A stretch of 46,264 nt of DNA, taken from Ornithinicoccus halotolerans. Its GTDB lineage: Bacteria > Actinomycetota > Actinomycetes > Actinomycetales > Dermatophilaceae. The stretch spans positions 1-46,264 of the forward strand of contig NZ_WIQI01000012.1 of the NCBI RefSeq assembly GCF_009602535.1, read 5' to 3'. The notes under the pieces were generated by a model that ran no database searches, was not told the origin of the DNA, and was given only the letters and a program-made list of their open reading frames with translations. Made by a program: the position numbers and the translations under genes. Every line of letters begins with the position of its first letter. The first letter of the stretch is position 1. Shown here one piece after another: positions 7,909-16,057 of this stretch.

Positions 7909-9031
7909 GGCTCTCCCACACCTGTGCGGCCAGCGCGTAGCCCTCGTCGTAGCCCCGCCCCACCGTGTCCGGGTCGAACCGGTCCCCCACGGTGGCGGCG
8001 ATCTGGCCCGCGGTCATCCCCGCGGTGCCGGCCAGTACCCGCTCCACCGCGTCGGCGTAGGCGCCCGGCTCCTGCACCGGGACCGTCTCACCGACCCGGG
8101 GCGCGATGTACTCGCCCTGCCCGCCGGTCGACCCGACCACCACGGGCCGGCCGCTGACCAGGGCCTCGGCGCAGGAGACGAAGAAGTTGTCCCCGCGGGT
8201 CGGGCCCAGGAACAGGTCGGCGTCGGCCAGCTCGGCCAGCACGCCGGACCGGTCCAGGGAGCCGGTGAGCCGCACCCCGTCGGCTACCCCCAGCGCCGCC
8301 GCCCGCTGCCGCACCGCTGCCGCGAGCTCGCCCTCACCCACCAGCGTCAACCGGGCGGGACGCCCGCGGCGCCGCAGCTCGGCGACCACCTCGACAGCCA
8401 GCACCGGGTCCTTCCGCTCCACCAGCGCGCCGACCGAGACCAGCCGGATCTCGCCGTCCCCACCACCGCGCCGCTCCGGCACCCGCTCCAGCGGCGGGAC
8501 GATGCACGGCACGACCACGGTGGGCCGGCCGCCCCGCACCGCCCTGACCGGCTGGGCCAGGTAGTCGACCACCGTGGTGACCACGTCGGGCCGCCCCAGC
8601 AGCGGGCGCAGCGCCGGCAGCATGGCCCGCCAGCTGCGCGGCAGCGTCTGCGGCGCGGTCAGCCCTGACCAGTGCTCGGTGTGCACCCACGGCCCGGACG
8701 GCCGCCACCACGCCAGCGGCAGCAGCGAGGAGAACGCCATCGTGTGCACCAGGTCCGCGTGCCTGGCCAGCCCCCGCAGCACCGCTCCGGCGCGCAGCAC
8801 CTGGTCCGGACGCTGGGTCCCCATCGGGACCCGGCTCACCGGCAGCCCGCCGACCTGGTCCCGGTCCGGGTGCAGCCGGTCCCCGGCCGCTACCTGCTCC
8901 GGCGGGACGAGGTGCACCAGGTGCACGTCGTGCCCCCGGCTCGCGATCGCGGCGGCGTCCCTGACCACGAAGCCGCCCACCCCCGGGCGGCCGGCCGACG
9001 GCAGCCAGGTGGTGACGGCCAGCACGCGCAT
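7901..9031 (-). CDS. Family 4 glycosyltransferase (GT-B fold)
   Basis: 376 residues. N-terminal Rossmann domain opens MRVLAVTTWLPSAGRPGVGG with GFVVRDAAAIASRGHDVHLV; the C-terminal donor domain has IRLVSVGALVERKDP, LVGEGEL, and the E-x7-E type block SCAEALVSGRPVVVGSTGG. This layout is that of retaining GT4 enzymes using nucleotide-sugar donors at the cytoplasmic membrane. It is the first gene of the minus-strand glycan operon (GT4, GT2, dehydrogenase, DUF6541). The start is fixed by a leaderless -10 box. Confidence 0.9.
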   Translation of the reverse strand: MRVLAVTTWLPSAGRPGVGGFVVRDAAAIASRGHDVHLVHLVPPEQVAAGDRLHPDRDQVGGLPVSRVPMGTQRPDQVLRAGAVLRGLARHADLVHTMAFSSLLPLAWWRPSGPWVHTEHWSGLTAPQTLPRSWRAMLPALRPLLGRPDVVTTVVDYLAQPVRAVRGGRPTVVVPCIVPPLERVPERRGGGDGEIRLVSVGALVERKDPVLAVEVVAELRRRGRPARLTLVGEGELAAAVRQRAAALGVADGVRLTGSLDRSGVLAELADADLFLGPTRGDNFFVSCAEALVSGRPVVVGSTGGQGEYIAPRVGETVPVQEPGAYADAVERVLAGTAGMTAGQIAATVGDRFDPDTVGRGYDEGYALAAQVWESRG

Positions 9032-9038
9032 ACCGGCA

Positions 9039-9044
9039 AACCTA
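9039..9044 (-). promoter_or_regulatory. Leaderless -10 box TAGGTT for the glycan operon
   Basis: On the minus strand TAGGTT is followed by seven bases and the ATG at 9031. It marks the likely operon promoter for the four glycan genes. Confidence 0.6.
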
Positions 9045-9109
9045 CCGGTCGGCGCAGCAGCCTCGGGCCCGGTGCCGGGGCCGGCCGGGTCCCTGGCACA
9101 CCTCGGGGG

Positions 9110-9412
9110 CTACCCGGCCGAGTACGACGGCGCCGGGTCGGCGCCGGGCACGTCGAAGGCCAGGCTGTCGGGGTAGCACCACCACCAGTTCTCGCCCGGC
9201 TCGAAGGACCTGACCAGGGGATGCTCGGGGTTGCCGTGCCAGTGCGCGCTGGCGTGCCGGTTCGGTGAGCTGTCGCAGCAGCCCACGTGGCCGCACGACA
9301 TGCAGACGCGCAGGTGCACCCACGAGTCCCCGGTCCGCAGGCAGTCCTCGCAGCCGTTGGCCGAGGGCGTGATGTCCCGGGCGTCGGCGAGGTGCTGGCA
9401 GGGTGCGTTCAT
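9110..9412 (-). CDS. Stand-alone UBP-type zinc finger protein
   Basis: 100 residues covering essentially one ZnF-UBP domain. Candidate metal ligands are all present: Cys5-x-His7, Cys21-x2-Cys24, Cys37-x2-Cys40, Cys45, and His residues in RHASAHWHG and beyond. The domain end WWWCYPDSLAFDV keeps the aromatic residues that bind the free C-terminus of ubiquitin in eukaryotic relatives. Single-domain forms are common in actinobacteria and their ligand is unknown. An AAGGAGA ribosome site decides the ATG at 9412; longer frames upstream are shadows. A possible own -10 (TACTGT, minus strand, 9445-9450) lies just upstream, so it may be read alone or as the third gene after NhaA and the oxidoreductase. 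Confidence 0.88.
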   Translation of the reverse strand: MNAPCQHLADARDITPSANGCEDCLRTGDSWVHLRVCMSCGHVGCCDSSPNRHASAHWHGNPEHPLVRSFEPGENWWWCYPDSLAFDVPGADPAPSYSAG

Positions 9413-9431
9413 GGCGACATCTCCTTGGCCG

Positions 9432-9445
9432 CGGTGGTGCCACCG
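9432..9445. promoter_or_regulatory. Inverted repeat CGGTGG-TG-CCACCG
   Basis: Six-base perfect arms with a two-base centre sit between the likely -10 (TACTGT, 9445-9450, minus strand) and the start codon of the zinc finger gene, in the expected transcription start region. It could be an operator or a 5-prime mRNA hairpin; which one is not decided. Confidence 0.35.
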
Positions 9446-9458
9446 ACAGTAGCCGCTG

Positions 9459-10811
9459 TCAGCGGTGGAGCTGCTCGAGTGCGGTGAGGTAGCCCTCGCT
9501 GTAGGTCGGGAACTGGGCGACCTGGTCCAGGAGCCGCTCGACCGGGATCTGCGCGCCGATGGCCAGGGCCGCCTGGTGGATCCACTCGCTCGACTGCGGC
9601 GCGACGGCCCAGGCCCCGAGCAGCAGGCCCGTGTCCGCGTCGGCGACGAGCCCCAGTGCCCAGCCGGTGGGCTCCCGCTCGTGGGTCCAGGGCCGCGCCA
9701 GCGCCGCGGTGAGGTCGACCTCGGCGGTGGTGACCCGCCGCCCCTCGGCGGTGGCCTGCTCCTCGGTGAGTCCGACCGCCGCGATCTCGGGGTGGCCGAA
9801 GACGACCCGCGGGATGCTGGTGTAGCGGGCGGCCCGTGGCCGGCCCAGGATCGCGTCGACGGCGACGCGGGCCTGGTACTTGGCGACGTGAGTGAACGGC
9901 ATGATCCCGGTGACGTCACCGATCGCCCAGACGCGTGAGCCGGCGTAGCAGCGCTCGTCCACCTCGATGGCCCCGCGCCCGTCGAGGTCGAGGCCGAGCG
10001 ACGCCAGCCCCAGCCCGTCGGTGCGGGGCCGGCGGCCGGTGGCGAGCACGAGCACGTCCCCGCTGACGGTGGTGCCGTCGTCCAGCTCCAGCACGTGGTC
10101 GGTACCGTCACGGACGGCGCGGACCGGGGGGCTGCCGAGCCTGAGGTCGATGCCCTGGGCGCCGAGGTGCTCGGCGGCGAGCTGGCTGACCCGAGGCTCC
10201 TCGCGCCCCAGCACCCGCGGCCCGCGCCCGACGATGGTCACCTCGGACCCGAACCCGCGCAGGTACTGAGCCACCTCCACGGCGACCGGGCCCGCACCGA
10301 CGATGACCACCCGGCCCGGGACCTCCTGCAGGTTCGTGGCCTCCCGGTTCGTCCACGCGGTGGCCGGGTCCAGTCCGGCGATGTCGGGCATGACCGGGGT
10401 CGAGCCCGTGGCGACGATGACGTGCTCGACCGACAGGAGCCGCCCGTCGACCTCCACGGTGCCGGGGGCGGTGATTTGGGCGGTGCCGCGGATGACGGTG
10501 GCGCCCTGCTCCTCGTAGCCGGCGACCTGCCGGCTGTCGTCGAGGTGGCGGACCATGTCGTCGCGCCAGGCGCGGGCGCTCTCCCAGTCGAGCGCGCCGG
10601 CCGTGATGCCGGGCGTGGCCGCCGTCTCCAGGGCGAGCTCGACGGGGCGCAGCAGCGTCTTGGAGGGGATGCAGGCCCAGTAGCCGCACTCGCCACCGAT
10701 CAGCTCGCGCTCGATGATGACCACGGTCTTGCCGGCCTGCAGCAGCCGGGAGGCTGCTACCTCCCCGCCCGGGCCCATGCCGATGATGGCGACGTCGTAC
10801 CGCTCGGTCAT
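9459..10811 (-). CDS. FAD-dependent class I pyridine nucleotide-disulfide oxidoreductase
   Basis: 450 residues, complete. FAD loop DVAIIGMGPGGEVAASRL, redox-active disulfide Cys42-x4-Cys47 in GGECGYWACIPSK, NAD(P) loop VIVGAGPVAVEVAQYL, and AIGDVTGIMPFTHVAKYQA before the dimer domain. The usual C-terminal His-Pro-Thr-x-x-Glu of lipoamide dehydrogenase and glutathione reductase is Phe434-Pro-Thr-Tyr-Ser-Glu439: the catalytic base His is a Phe. It is therefore unlikely to be a lipoamide dehydrogenase; its disulfide partner is unknown. It follows the NhaA-DsbA gene by 21 bases with a CGGAG ribosome site, so the two are one operon. Confidence 0.88.
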   Translation of the reverse strand: MTERYDVAIIGMGPGGEVAASRLLQAGKTVVIIERELIGGECGYWACIPSKTLLRPVELALETAATPGITAGALDWESARAWRDDMVRHLDDSRQVAGYEEQGATVIRGTAQITAPGTVEVDGRLLSVEHVIVATGSTPVMPDIAGLDPATAWTNREATNLQEVPGRVVIVGAGPVAVEVAQYLRGFGSEVTIVGRGPRVLGREEPRVSQLAAEHLGAQGIDLRLGSPPVRAVRDGTDHVLELDDGTTVSGDVLVLATGRRPRTDGLGLASLGLDLDGRGAIEVDERCYAGSRVWAIGDVTGIMPFTHVAKYQARVAVDAILGRPRAARYTSIPRVVFGHPEIAAVGLTEEQATAEGRRVTTAEVDLTAALARPWTHEREPTGWALGLVADADTGLLLGAWAVAPQSSEWIHQAALAIGAQIPVERLLDQVAQFPTYSEGYLTALEQLHR

Positions 10812-10832
10812 GCGTTGCTCCGTTCTCGTTGC

Positions 10833-12731
10833 TCAGCTGCCGCCCGGCACGTCCACCCGGTGACGGGAACCCTCCAGCGCCCGGGCCAGGGTCTCGGTGT
10901 CGTGCGGGCCGGTGTGCCGCGTGCTGCCGATGAAGAAGGTGGGCGTGCCGCGGGCGCCGCTGGCCTCTGCGCTGGCCACGTCGGCCCGCACGCGGGCGGC
11001 GGTCTGCTCGGTGTCGAGGGTGCGCAGGAAGGTCTCGACGTCGAGGTCGAGCTGTGCGGCGTAGCCGGCGATGTCGGCGTACTCCAGCTCGTCCTGGTGG
11101 GCGAAGAGCAGGTCGTGCATCTCCCAGAACCGGCCCTGTGCCTGCGCGGCGACCGCGGCCCGGGCGGCGAGCTCGGCGTGCGGGTGGACATCGACCAGGG
11201 GCAGGTGCCGGAAGACGTAGCGCAGGTCGGGGCCGAACTGCGCCAGCAATTCCTGCGCCACGCCGGTGGCACGGGCGCAGAACGGGCACTCGAAGTCGCC
11301 GTACTCCACCAGGGTGAGGGGGGCCTCCCGGTTGCCGCGGACGTGGTCGGTGTCCGGGTCGACGGGGCGGTCGAGGACCCGGGGGAGGTCGGCGTCGGTC
11401 TGCCCGCGGAAGACGGCCGCGGCGCGGAAGGCGGCCCACCCGAGACCGGTGGCCAGCACGGCAGCGAGCAGCACCCCGACCGTTGCCTGGTCCCGCAGCG
11501 CGGGGTCGTCGAAGGCGAGCCCGGCGATCAGCAGCGAGACGGTGAAGCCGATGCCCGACAACGCCGCTCCTCCGAAGACGTGTCCGAAGCCCACCCCCAC
11601 CGGCAGCCCGCCCAACCCGGCGCGGACGGCGGCCAGCGAGACGAGTCCGACGCCGAGGAACTTGCCGATGACCAGCGCGGCCACCACCGCCCACGTCACC
11701 CGGGACCCCAGTGCCTCGGTGAGGACGCCGTCACGCAGGTCGACGCCGGCGTTGGCCAGGGCGAACAGCGGCACGATGACGTAGCTCGCCCACGGGTGCA
11801 GGGTGAGCTGGAGGCGCTCGTTGACCGACACCGCCTGGACCAGTCCCAGCCGTGCCCGCCGGCCCACTTCGACATCGGGTGACTGGCGGAAGGCGTGGAA
11901 CCGGGTGGCGGCGCCCTCGACCGCCTCTCTGGCGGGCGCATGGGCCGCCACCAGCAGGCCGCCGAGCATCCCGGCGATCGACGCGTGCAGCCCGGCCTGC
12001 ACCGTGGCCAGCCACAGCCCGAGGCCGACCAGCAGGTAGGGGGCGGCCCGCCACACGCCGAGCTGGCTCAGCAGGCCCAGCAGCGCGGCCAGGACCACCA
12101 TGACGGCGATCGCCCCGAGGTCCAGCGCCTCGCTGTAGAACACCCCGATAACGCTGACCGCGACGATGTCGTCGATGACCGTGAGGGTCAGCAGGAAGAT
12201 GCGCAGCTGGGTGGCGAACGTCGGGCCCACGACCGCGAGCGCGCCGAGCATGAAGGCGGTGTCCGTGCCGATGACGACGCCCCAGCCGTTGCTCGCCTCC
12301 CCGCCGGGGGCCAGCGCCAGGTACAGCAGCGCCGGCACAGCCAGCCCACCGATGGCGGCGGCCACCGGGACGGCAGCGCGACGCAGGTCGGTCAGCTCCC
12401 CGACGGAGAACTCCCGGCGCACCTCGAGGCCGATGACGAAGAAGAACAGCGCCATGAGCCCGTCGTTGACCCAGTGCTCCAGGTCCATCGAGAGCTCCCA
12501 CCCGGCCACGGAAAGCGCGGCCTCGGCGTGCCACAGCGCCTGGTAGGTGCTCGACCACGGCGAGTTGGCCCAGAGCAGGGCGACGACGGTCGCGGCGAGC
12601 AGCATCACCGCCCCACCCGCCTCGGTGCTGAGGAAGCGGCGTGCGGGGGCGGCGAGCTGTGCCGTCAGGGACCGTCGACGGCACCGGGTCTGTCCCGGCC
12701 CAGCCGGACCGCGGCCCACGCGCATGGCCAC
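10833..12731 (-). CDS. nhaA: NhaA Na+/H+ antiporter fused to a DsbA-like thioredoxin domain
   Basis: 632 residues. Residues about 25-440 form a complete NhaA antiporter: the ion-site pair Asp187-Asp188 in [11 protein letters not shown], Asp157 in GTDTAF, Lys357 in VIGKFLGV and the [14 protein letters not shown] segment. After a 25-residue linker, residues about 460-625 form a DsbA/thioredoxin-fold domain with the CxxC motif Cys482-Pro-Phe-Cys485 in [11 protein letters not shown] and the cis-proline at GTPTFF (Pro597). The antiporter expels Na+ in exchange for protons at the cytoplasmic membrane. In the known NhaA topology the C-terminus is cytoplasmic, so the redox domain should face the cytosol. 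Such fusions occur in other actinobacteria, but I know of no defined job for the redox domain. It is the first gene before the disulfide oxidoreductase. Confidence 0.93.
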   Translation of the reverse strand: MAMRVGRGPAGPGQTRCRRRSLTAQLAAPARRFLSTEAGGAVMLLAATVVALLWANSPWSSTYQALWHAEAALSVAGWELSMDLEHWVNDGLMALFFFVIGLEVRREFSVGELTDLRRAAVPVAAAIGGLAVPALLYLALAPGGEASNGWGVVIGTDTAFMLGALAVVGPTFATQLRIFLLTLTVIDDIVAVSVIGVFYSEALDLGAIAVMVVLAALLGLLSQLGVWRAAPYLLVGLGLWLATVQAGLHASIAGMLGGLLVAAHAPAREAVEGAATRFHAFRQSPDVEVGRRARLGLVQAVSVNERLQLTLHPWASYVIVPLFALANAGVDLRDGVLTEALGSRVTWAVVAALVIGKFLGVGLVSLAAVRAGLGGLPVGVGFGHVFGGAALSGIGFTVSLLIAGLAFDDPALRDQATVGVLLAAVLATGLGWAAFRAAAVFRGQTDADLPRVLDRPVDPDTDHVRGNREAPLTLVEYGDFECPFCARATGVAQELLAQFGPDLRYVFRHLPLVDVHPHAELAARAAVAAQAQGRFWEMHDLLFAHQDELEYADIAGYAAQLDLDVETFLRTLDTEQTAARVRADVASAEASGARGTPTFFIGSTRHTGPHDTETLARALEGSRHRVDVPGGS

Positions 12732-12863
12732 ATCCTGCTGTACGGGGAGATCGCCGTCATCACCCGCCTGCCGGGCCGATCGCGAGCGCGACCCCAGCTC
12801 CGACAGGGAGTGGGGGCGCGCTCGTCACGCGGGACGCCGGTCACGGCGTCCCTGACACCGGGG

Positions 12864-13001
12864 TCAGCGGGGGGTGGTGCCTCTGCGGCCGCGCATCTTG
12901 GCGACGGCGCCCTTCAGCTTCCGCTGGTTCTGCGGCTTGCGCGCTTCGGTGACGGCCTTCTTGGCCAGCCCGGCCTTGGCCAGTCCACTGAAGAGTCCCA
13001 T
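12864..13001 (-). CDS. Small basic protein, 45 residues
   Basis: A minus-strand ATG at 13001 preceded by a near-perfect ribosome site (GAAGGAG, six bases) opens a 45-codon frame: MGLFSGLAKAGLAKKAVTEA, then ARKPQNQRKLKGAVAKMRGR and a short tail. It is rich in Lys and Arg, with an amphipathic first half. A -10 candidate TACGGT lies at 13058-13063 on the same strand. It is not a known family to me; a nucleic-acid-binding or membrane-surface role is only a guess. Codon third positions are GC as in real genes. Confidence 0.7.
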   Translation of the reverse strand: MGLFSGLAKAGLAKKAVTEARKPQNQRKLKGAVAKMRGRRGTTPR

Positions 13002-13068
13002 GCTGGCTCCTTCGTCGTCGTTCGGCTGCCGCTCGCGTGGCGGCGTGGTTAGTCACCACCGTATGCCG

Positions 13069-13992
13069 TTAACGGTCGACTCGCCCGGTGACCGGCCGGT
13101 CGCCGAGGTGACACGCCGCCGCCGCGACAGCGGCCAGGATGACCAGGACCGCTCCGAGCCACTGCCGGTCGATGAGACGGTCGCCGAGGAGGTACCCGGC
13201 GGCGAGGCCGAAGACCGGCACCAGCGGCAGCAGGCTTCCCGCGGTCGACGCCGGCACGCCGCGGAGGCCGGCGACGAAGAACCAGAAGGCGAAGCCGTAG
13301 TAGACCATCCCGGATGCCGCCGCGAGTGCCCACGTGGCCAGGTCAGCGGGCAGGCCGAGCTCCGCGGCGCCGGTCACCGACGCGGTACCGGCAACGACGA
13401 TGGCGAAGCACAGCGCCGCGAGCTGTTGCGCGAGGACCACGGCCAGCGAGCTGTCGTCGAGCAGCAGCCTGCGGGTGAGCACCGCATAGCACGCGCAGGC
13501 CGACACCGCGCCCACCGTCAGCACCACACCGGTGGCATCCCCGGATGCTCCCGGGCGGTAGGTCACCAGCAGCACGCCGACCATGGCCGTGATCACCGCT
13601 GCCGTCGTGGCTGGTGCGATCCGCTCTCGGAGCAGGACGACGGCGAGCAGCATGATCAGGATCGGCTCAGTGGCCCACAGCAGCACCGACATGCTGGCGG
13701 TGATGCTCACCAGCCCGAGCAGGCCGAGCGCGTACGCCAGGCCAGGGTTGAGGATGCCCAGGGCCGCGAGCGTGACGAGGGCTGGTGAGGGGGTCGGGCG
13801 GACCCGCAGCAGCAGCATGGCGAGCGTGAGGACGAGGGAGCTGGCGGCGAGCTCGACGGCAAGCAGGGTCAGTGGCGCGACGCCACGACCGAGGACGTGC
13901 TTGCTGAGCACGGTGCCGCACCCCCAGCAGGCGGTCGCGGCAACCAGCAGGAGGACATGACGGTACGACGATGGTGGGGACACGGCTGGCAC
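13069..13992 (-). CDS. EamA/DMT-family transporter
   Basis: 307 residues with ten hydrophobic segments in two homologous halves, the EamA pattern. Markers are ATACWGCGTVLSKHVL in the first span and the GLVSITASMSVLLWATEPILIMLLAVVLLRE region (split here over several motifs), followed in the second half by LRGVPASTAGSLLPLVPVFGL and a closing hydrophobic span. Members export metabolites or amino acids; the substrate cannot be told. The assigned GTG start (13992) lacks a convincing ribosome site. A short leaderless frame lies 57 bases upstream on the same strand. Confidence 0.88.
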   Translation of the reverse strand: MPAVSPPSSYRHVLLLVAATACWGCGTVLSKHVLGRGVAPLTLLAVELAASSLVLTLAMLLLRVRPTPSPALVTLAALGILNPGLAYALGLLGLVSITASMSVLLWATEPILIMLLAVVLLRERIAPATTAAVITAMVGVLLVTYRPGASGDATGVVLTVGAVSACACYAVLTRRLLLDDSSLAVVLAQQLAALCFAIVVAGTASVTGAAELGLPADLATWALAAASGMVYYGFAFWFFVAGLRGVPASTAGSLLPLVPVFGLAAGYLLGDRLIDRQWLGAVLVILAAVAAAACHLGDRPVTGRVDR

Positions 13993-14048
13993 TCCGGTCA
14001 GGGCGACGAGTGGATGGGCTCGGTGCTCGGCTGACGCGGGTCGCTGCG

Positions 14049-14135
14049 TCAGCGCTCGGGCCGCTTTGCCTCGTCGTCACAGCGGTCGTAGGAGGGCAGC
14101 CGGCAGCGCCGTCCAGCCGTCGGCGATCCGCCCAT
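14049..14135 (-). CDS. Possible 28-residue leader peptide
   Basis: An ATG at 14135 on the minus strand lies exactly seven bases after TACGAT (14143-14148), the leaderless promoter pattern seen throughout this window. It opens a 28-codon frame (MGGSPTAGRRCRLPSYDRCD, then DEAKRPER) ending 56 bases before the transporter start. It could be a leader open reading frame for the EamA gene, a remnant, or chance. No similarity is recognised. Confidence 0.3.
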   Translation of the reverse strand: MGGSPTAGRRCRLPSYDRCDDEAKRPER

Positions 14136-14224
14136 GGCGACCATCGTAGGTTCTCGCCGCTCGCCGCTACGGGAGACGCTGGTCGATGACTGTCGCCATG
14201 CCGGCCTGGACGCCTGCCGCCCGC

Positions 14225-14803
14225 CTAGTCACCGGCGGCAGATGGTCCCTCGAGCACGGTGGGGACGTACTCGAGCAGCTGCAGCCGCCCGTCGAAGGTG
14301 CGGCTGTCGACCAGGTCGAGGGCGAGGTCGGGGTACCCGGCGAAGATGGGGTCGCTCCCGGTGGCGCCGGTGATGACGGGGAAGATCACCACCCGAAGGC
14401 GGTCTACGACGCCGGCGTTGAGGAGGGACCGGCACAGGCTGAGGCTGCCGATGGTGCGCAGCGGCCGCGAGTCGCGCCGCTTCATATCCCGCACCGCCTC
14501 GACCGCGTCCCCGTCGACCAGCTCGGTGTTGCGCCATGACAACGGTGTCTCCAGGGTCGAGGAGAACGCCACCTTGGGCAACGCGGTCAACGCGGCGACC
14601 CCGGGGTCATCGGGAATCTCAGCGGCCAGCGCGGACATCAGCCGGTACGTGGTCGCCCCCATGAGGGCCACGTGCTCCTGCTCGGCTGCGCGCTCGATCC
14701 ATGCCAGGTACTCGGGCCCCTCCATCCCCCAGTAGCCGGGCCAGCCCTCCGCGGCCCCGTAGCCGTCGAGTGAGGTGATGAAGTCGATCGTCAGGCTCAC
14801 CAT
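14225..14803 (-). CDS. Dihydrofolate reductase-family (RibD C-terminal) protein
   Basis: 192 residues. N-terminus MVSLTIDFITSLDGYGAAEG matches the family's opening strand and SLDG turn; VALMGATTYRLMS, the strand PKVAFSSTLETPLSW, and TIGSLSLCRSLLNAGVVDRL followed by FPVITG are the expected later blocks. The fold binds NAD(P)H; stand-alone members of this RibD_C group are widespread in actinobacteria and rarely have a proven substrate. The ATG at 14803 has GGAAGGA upstream and was preferred to longer frames. A second, broken gene of the same superfamily lies at 36458-37021. Confidence 0.88.
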   Translation of the reverse strand: MVSLTIDFITSLDGYGAAEGWPGYWGMEGPEYLAWIERAAEQEHVALMGATTYRLMSALAAEIPDDPGVAALTALPKVAFSSTLETPLSWRNTELVDGDAVEAVRDMKRRDSRPLRTIGSLSLCRSLLNAGVVDRLRVVIFPVITGATGSDPIFAGYPDLALDLVDSRTFDGRLQLLEYVPTVLEGPSAAGD

Positions 14804-14837
14804 CGGACTGTCCTTCCGCCGGCACGTGTCCGAGGGA

Positions 14838-15236
14838 TCAGGTGCCCCGGTCCCCACAGCGTTCAATCGTGGCATCCAGGCTTGCGTGGACTTCCTCCCA
14901 GTCGCCCTCTCCGATGCCCCGGGGGGCGAGCCAGCCGACGTCCTCGAAGGGGTTCTCCCCGTCGCCCTGCGGCGCCGCCACACCCAGCAACCCGGGGATG
15001 GCATGCAGCTCATTCCAGGCGCGGTCTTCGCCCACGGGACCCCAGTCAGCCTCGGTCTGGTGCCCCTCGCGCACCTTCTCGGCCAACGCGCACGCGTAGC
15101 TGACCTGCCCGGCCGCAGAGATGTCCGGCCCCGAGGTCCCGCGGCCCCACAGGAACCCGAGCGCGCACCCGATGACCAGCGTCGCTAGGGCAACGGCGAC
15201 AGCTCCGGCAGAACCGACGGCCTTCGTTTGCGGCAT
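14838..15236 (-). CDS. Membrane-anchored or exported protein of unknown function
   Basis: 132 residues. After a short basic start (MPQTKAVGS) there is one hydrophobic segment, AGAVAVALATLVIGCALGFL, ending near residue 30, which is a signal anchor or signal peptide. The remaining 100 residues are acidic and soluble, with two Cys (YACALAEKV and TIERCGD) that could pair outside the cell. ATG at 15236 was chosen because GGAGGGGG lies nine bases upstream; a TTG nine bases earlier is too close to it. A -10 candidate TACCGT is at 15276-15281. No family is recognised. Confidence 0.7.
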   Translation of the reverse strand: MPQTKAVGSAGAVAVALATLVIGCALGFLWGRGTSGPDISAAGQVSYACALAEKVREGHQTEADWGPVGEDRAWNELHAIPGLLGVAAPQGDGENPFEDVGWLAPRGIGEGDWEEVHASLDATIERCGDRGT

Positions 15237-15380
15237 CGGTGGCAACCCCCTCCTGGTCTGCGCTCCCGGTGCCCAACGGTAGTGGCCGCGTGGTCGCCTG
15301 TCAGGGCTCCGGGCGGGCGGGTCGTGGTGGTCGGCAGCAGCAGCACCCCTGGCGTCAACGGAGCCGGCCGCGACCTCCGC

Positions 15381-15995
15381 TCACATCACCGAGTAGCCCG
15401 GGGGCAAGCCCGTTCGCCCGGTGGCCGCCAGCAGCAGCGGCCCGGCGGCATCGTCGCCGATCGCCAGGTCGGCGATGACTCCGAGCGTCTGGGCGGCCGC
15501 CGCTGGCGGGACGTCCAGGCGCGCCTGGAGTGCCGCAGCCAGGTCGGCGGTGTGGACCGTCAGCTCGAACGTCCGCGTCGGCAGGTAGTCCAGCAGCCGC
15601 ATCCCGCCCACGGCCGTGGTCACCAGCTCAGTGCCGTCGTGGTCGTCGACGACTGCCAGGACGCGTCCGGCGATCTCCGCGACGGCAGCAGCCGGGTCCT
15701 CACCAAGGGACGCTCCGGCCTCCCTGCCGCGCTCGGCAACGGCGGGGGACGCGGCCAGTGCCCGGGCCGTCCGGAAGTACTCGGCCGCACCGGCAACCTC
15801 GACCGTGGCGGCGGGCCGAGCGAGGTACGCCTCGACGGTCAGCAGCGCCCGGCTGGTGTGCCCGACCAGGGCACGCACGTCCCACTCCCCCAGGCCGGGC
15901 CGCTCCCACCGGTCACCGACGAGGCCGACCGTGCTGACGAACCACTCGGCGGCTGCAGCGAAGGCGCGCCGTGACTCGTCCCAGGAGCCGCGCAT
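15381..15995 (-). CDS. DinB/maleylpyruvate isomerase-fold protein (MDMPI_N type)
   Basis: 204 residues. The four-helix DinB-like fold is shown by WERPGLGEWDVRALVGHTSRALLTVEAYL (split: LGEWDVRALVGH with the first metal His) and the C-terminal LPTRTFELTVHTADLAAAL, where His provides the last metal ligand. Actinobacterial members include mycothiol-dependent maleylpyruvate isomerase and other mycothiol S-transferases; the substrate here is open. The ATG at 15995 sits seven bases after TAGTGT, so the mRNA is probably leaderless. Confidence 0.83.
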   Translation of the reverse strand: MRGSWDESRRAFAAAAEWFVSTVGLVGDRWERPGLGEWDVRALVGHTSRALLTVEAYLARPAATVEVAGAAEYFRTARALAASPAVAERGREAGASLGEDPAAAVAEIAGRVLAVVDDHDGTELVTTAVGGMRLLDYLPTRTFELTVHTADLAAALQARLDVPPAAAAQTLGVIADLAIGDDAAGPLLLAATGRTGLPPGYSVM

Positions 15996-16002
15996 GCACG
16001 CC

Positions 16003-16008
16003 ACACTA
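16003..16008 (-). promoter_or_regulatory. Leaderless -10 box TAGTGT
   Basis: Minus strand TAGTGT, seven bases, then ATG at 15995 of the DinB/MDMPI-fold gene. Decides that start over the longer frame beginning at 16061. Confidence 0.6.
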
Positions 16009-16057
16009 CTGCGGGGACGGGCGAGGCTGGCGCCTACGCGGCATGGCCGCGGGCGGG

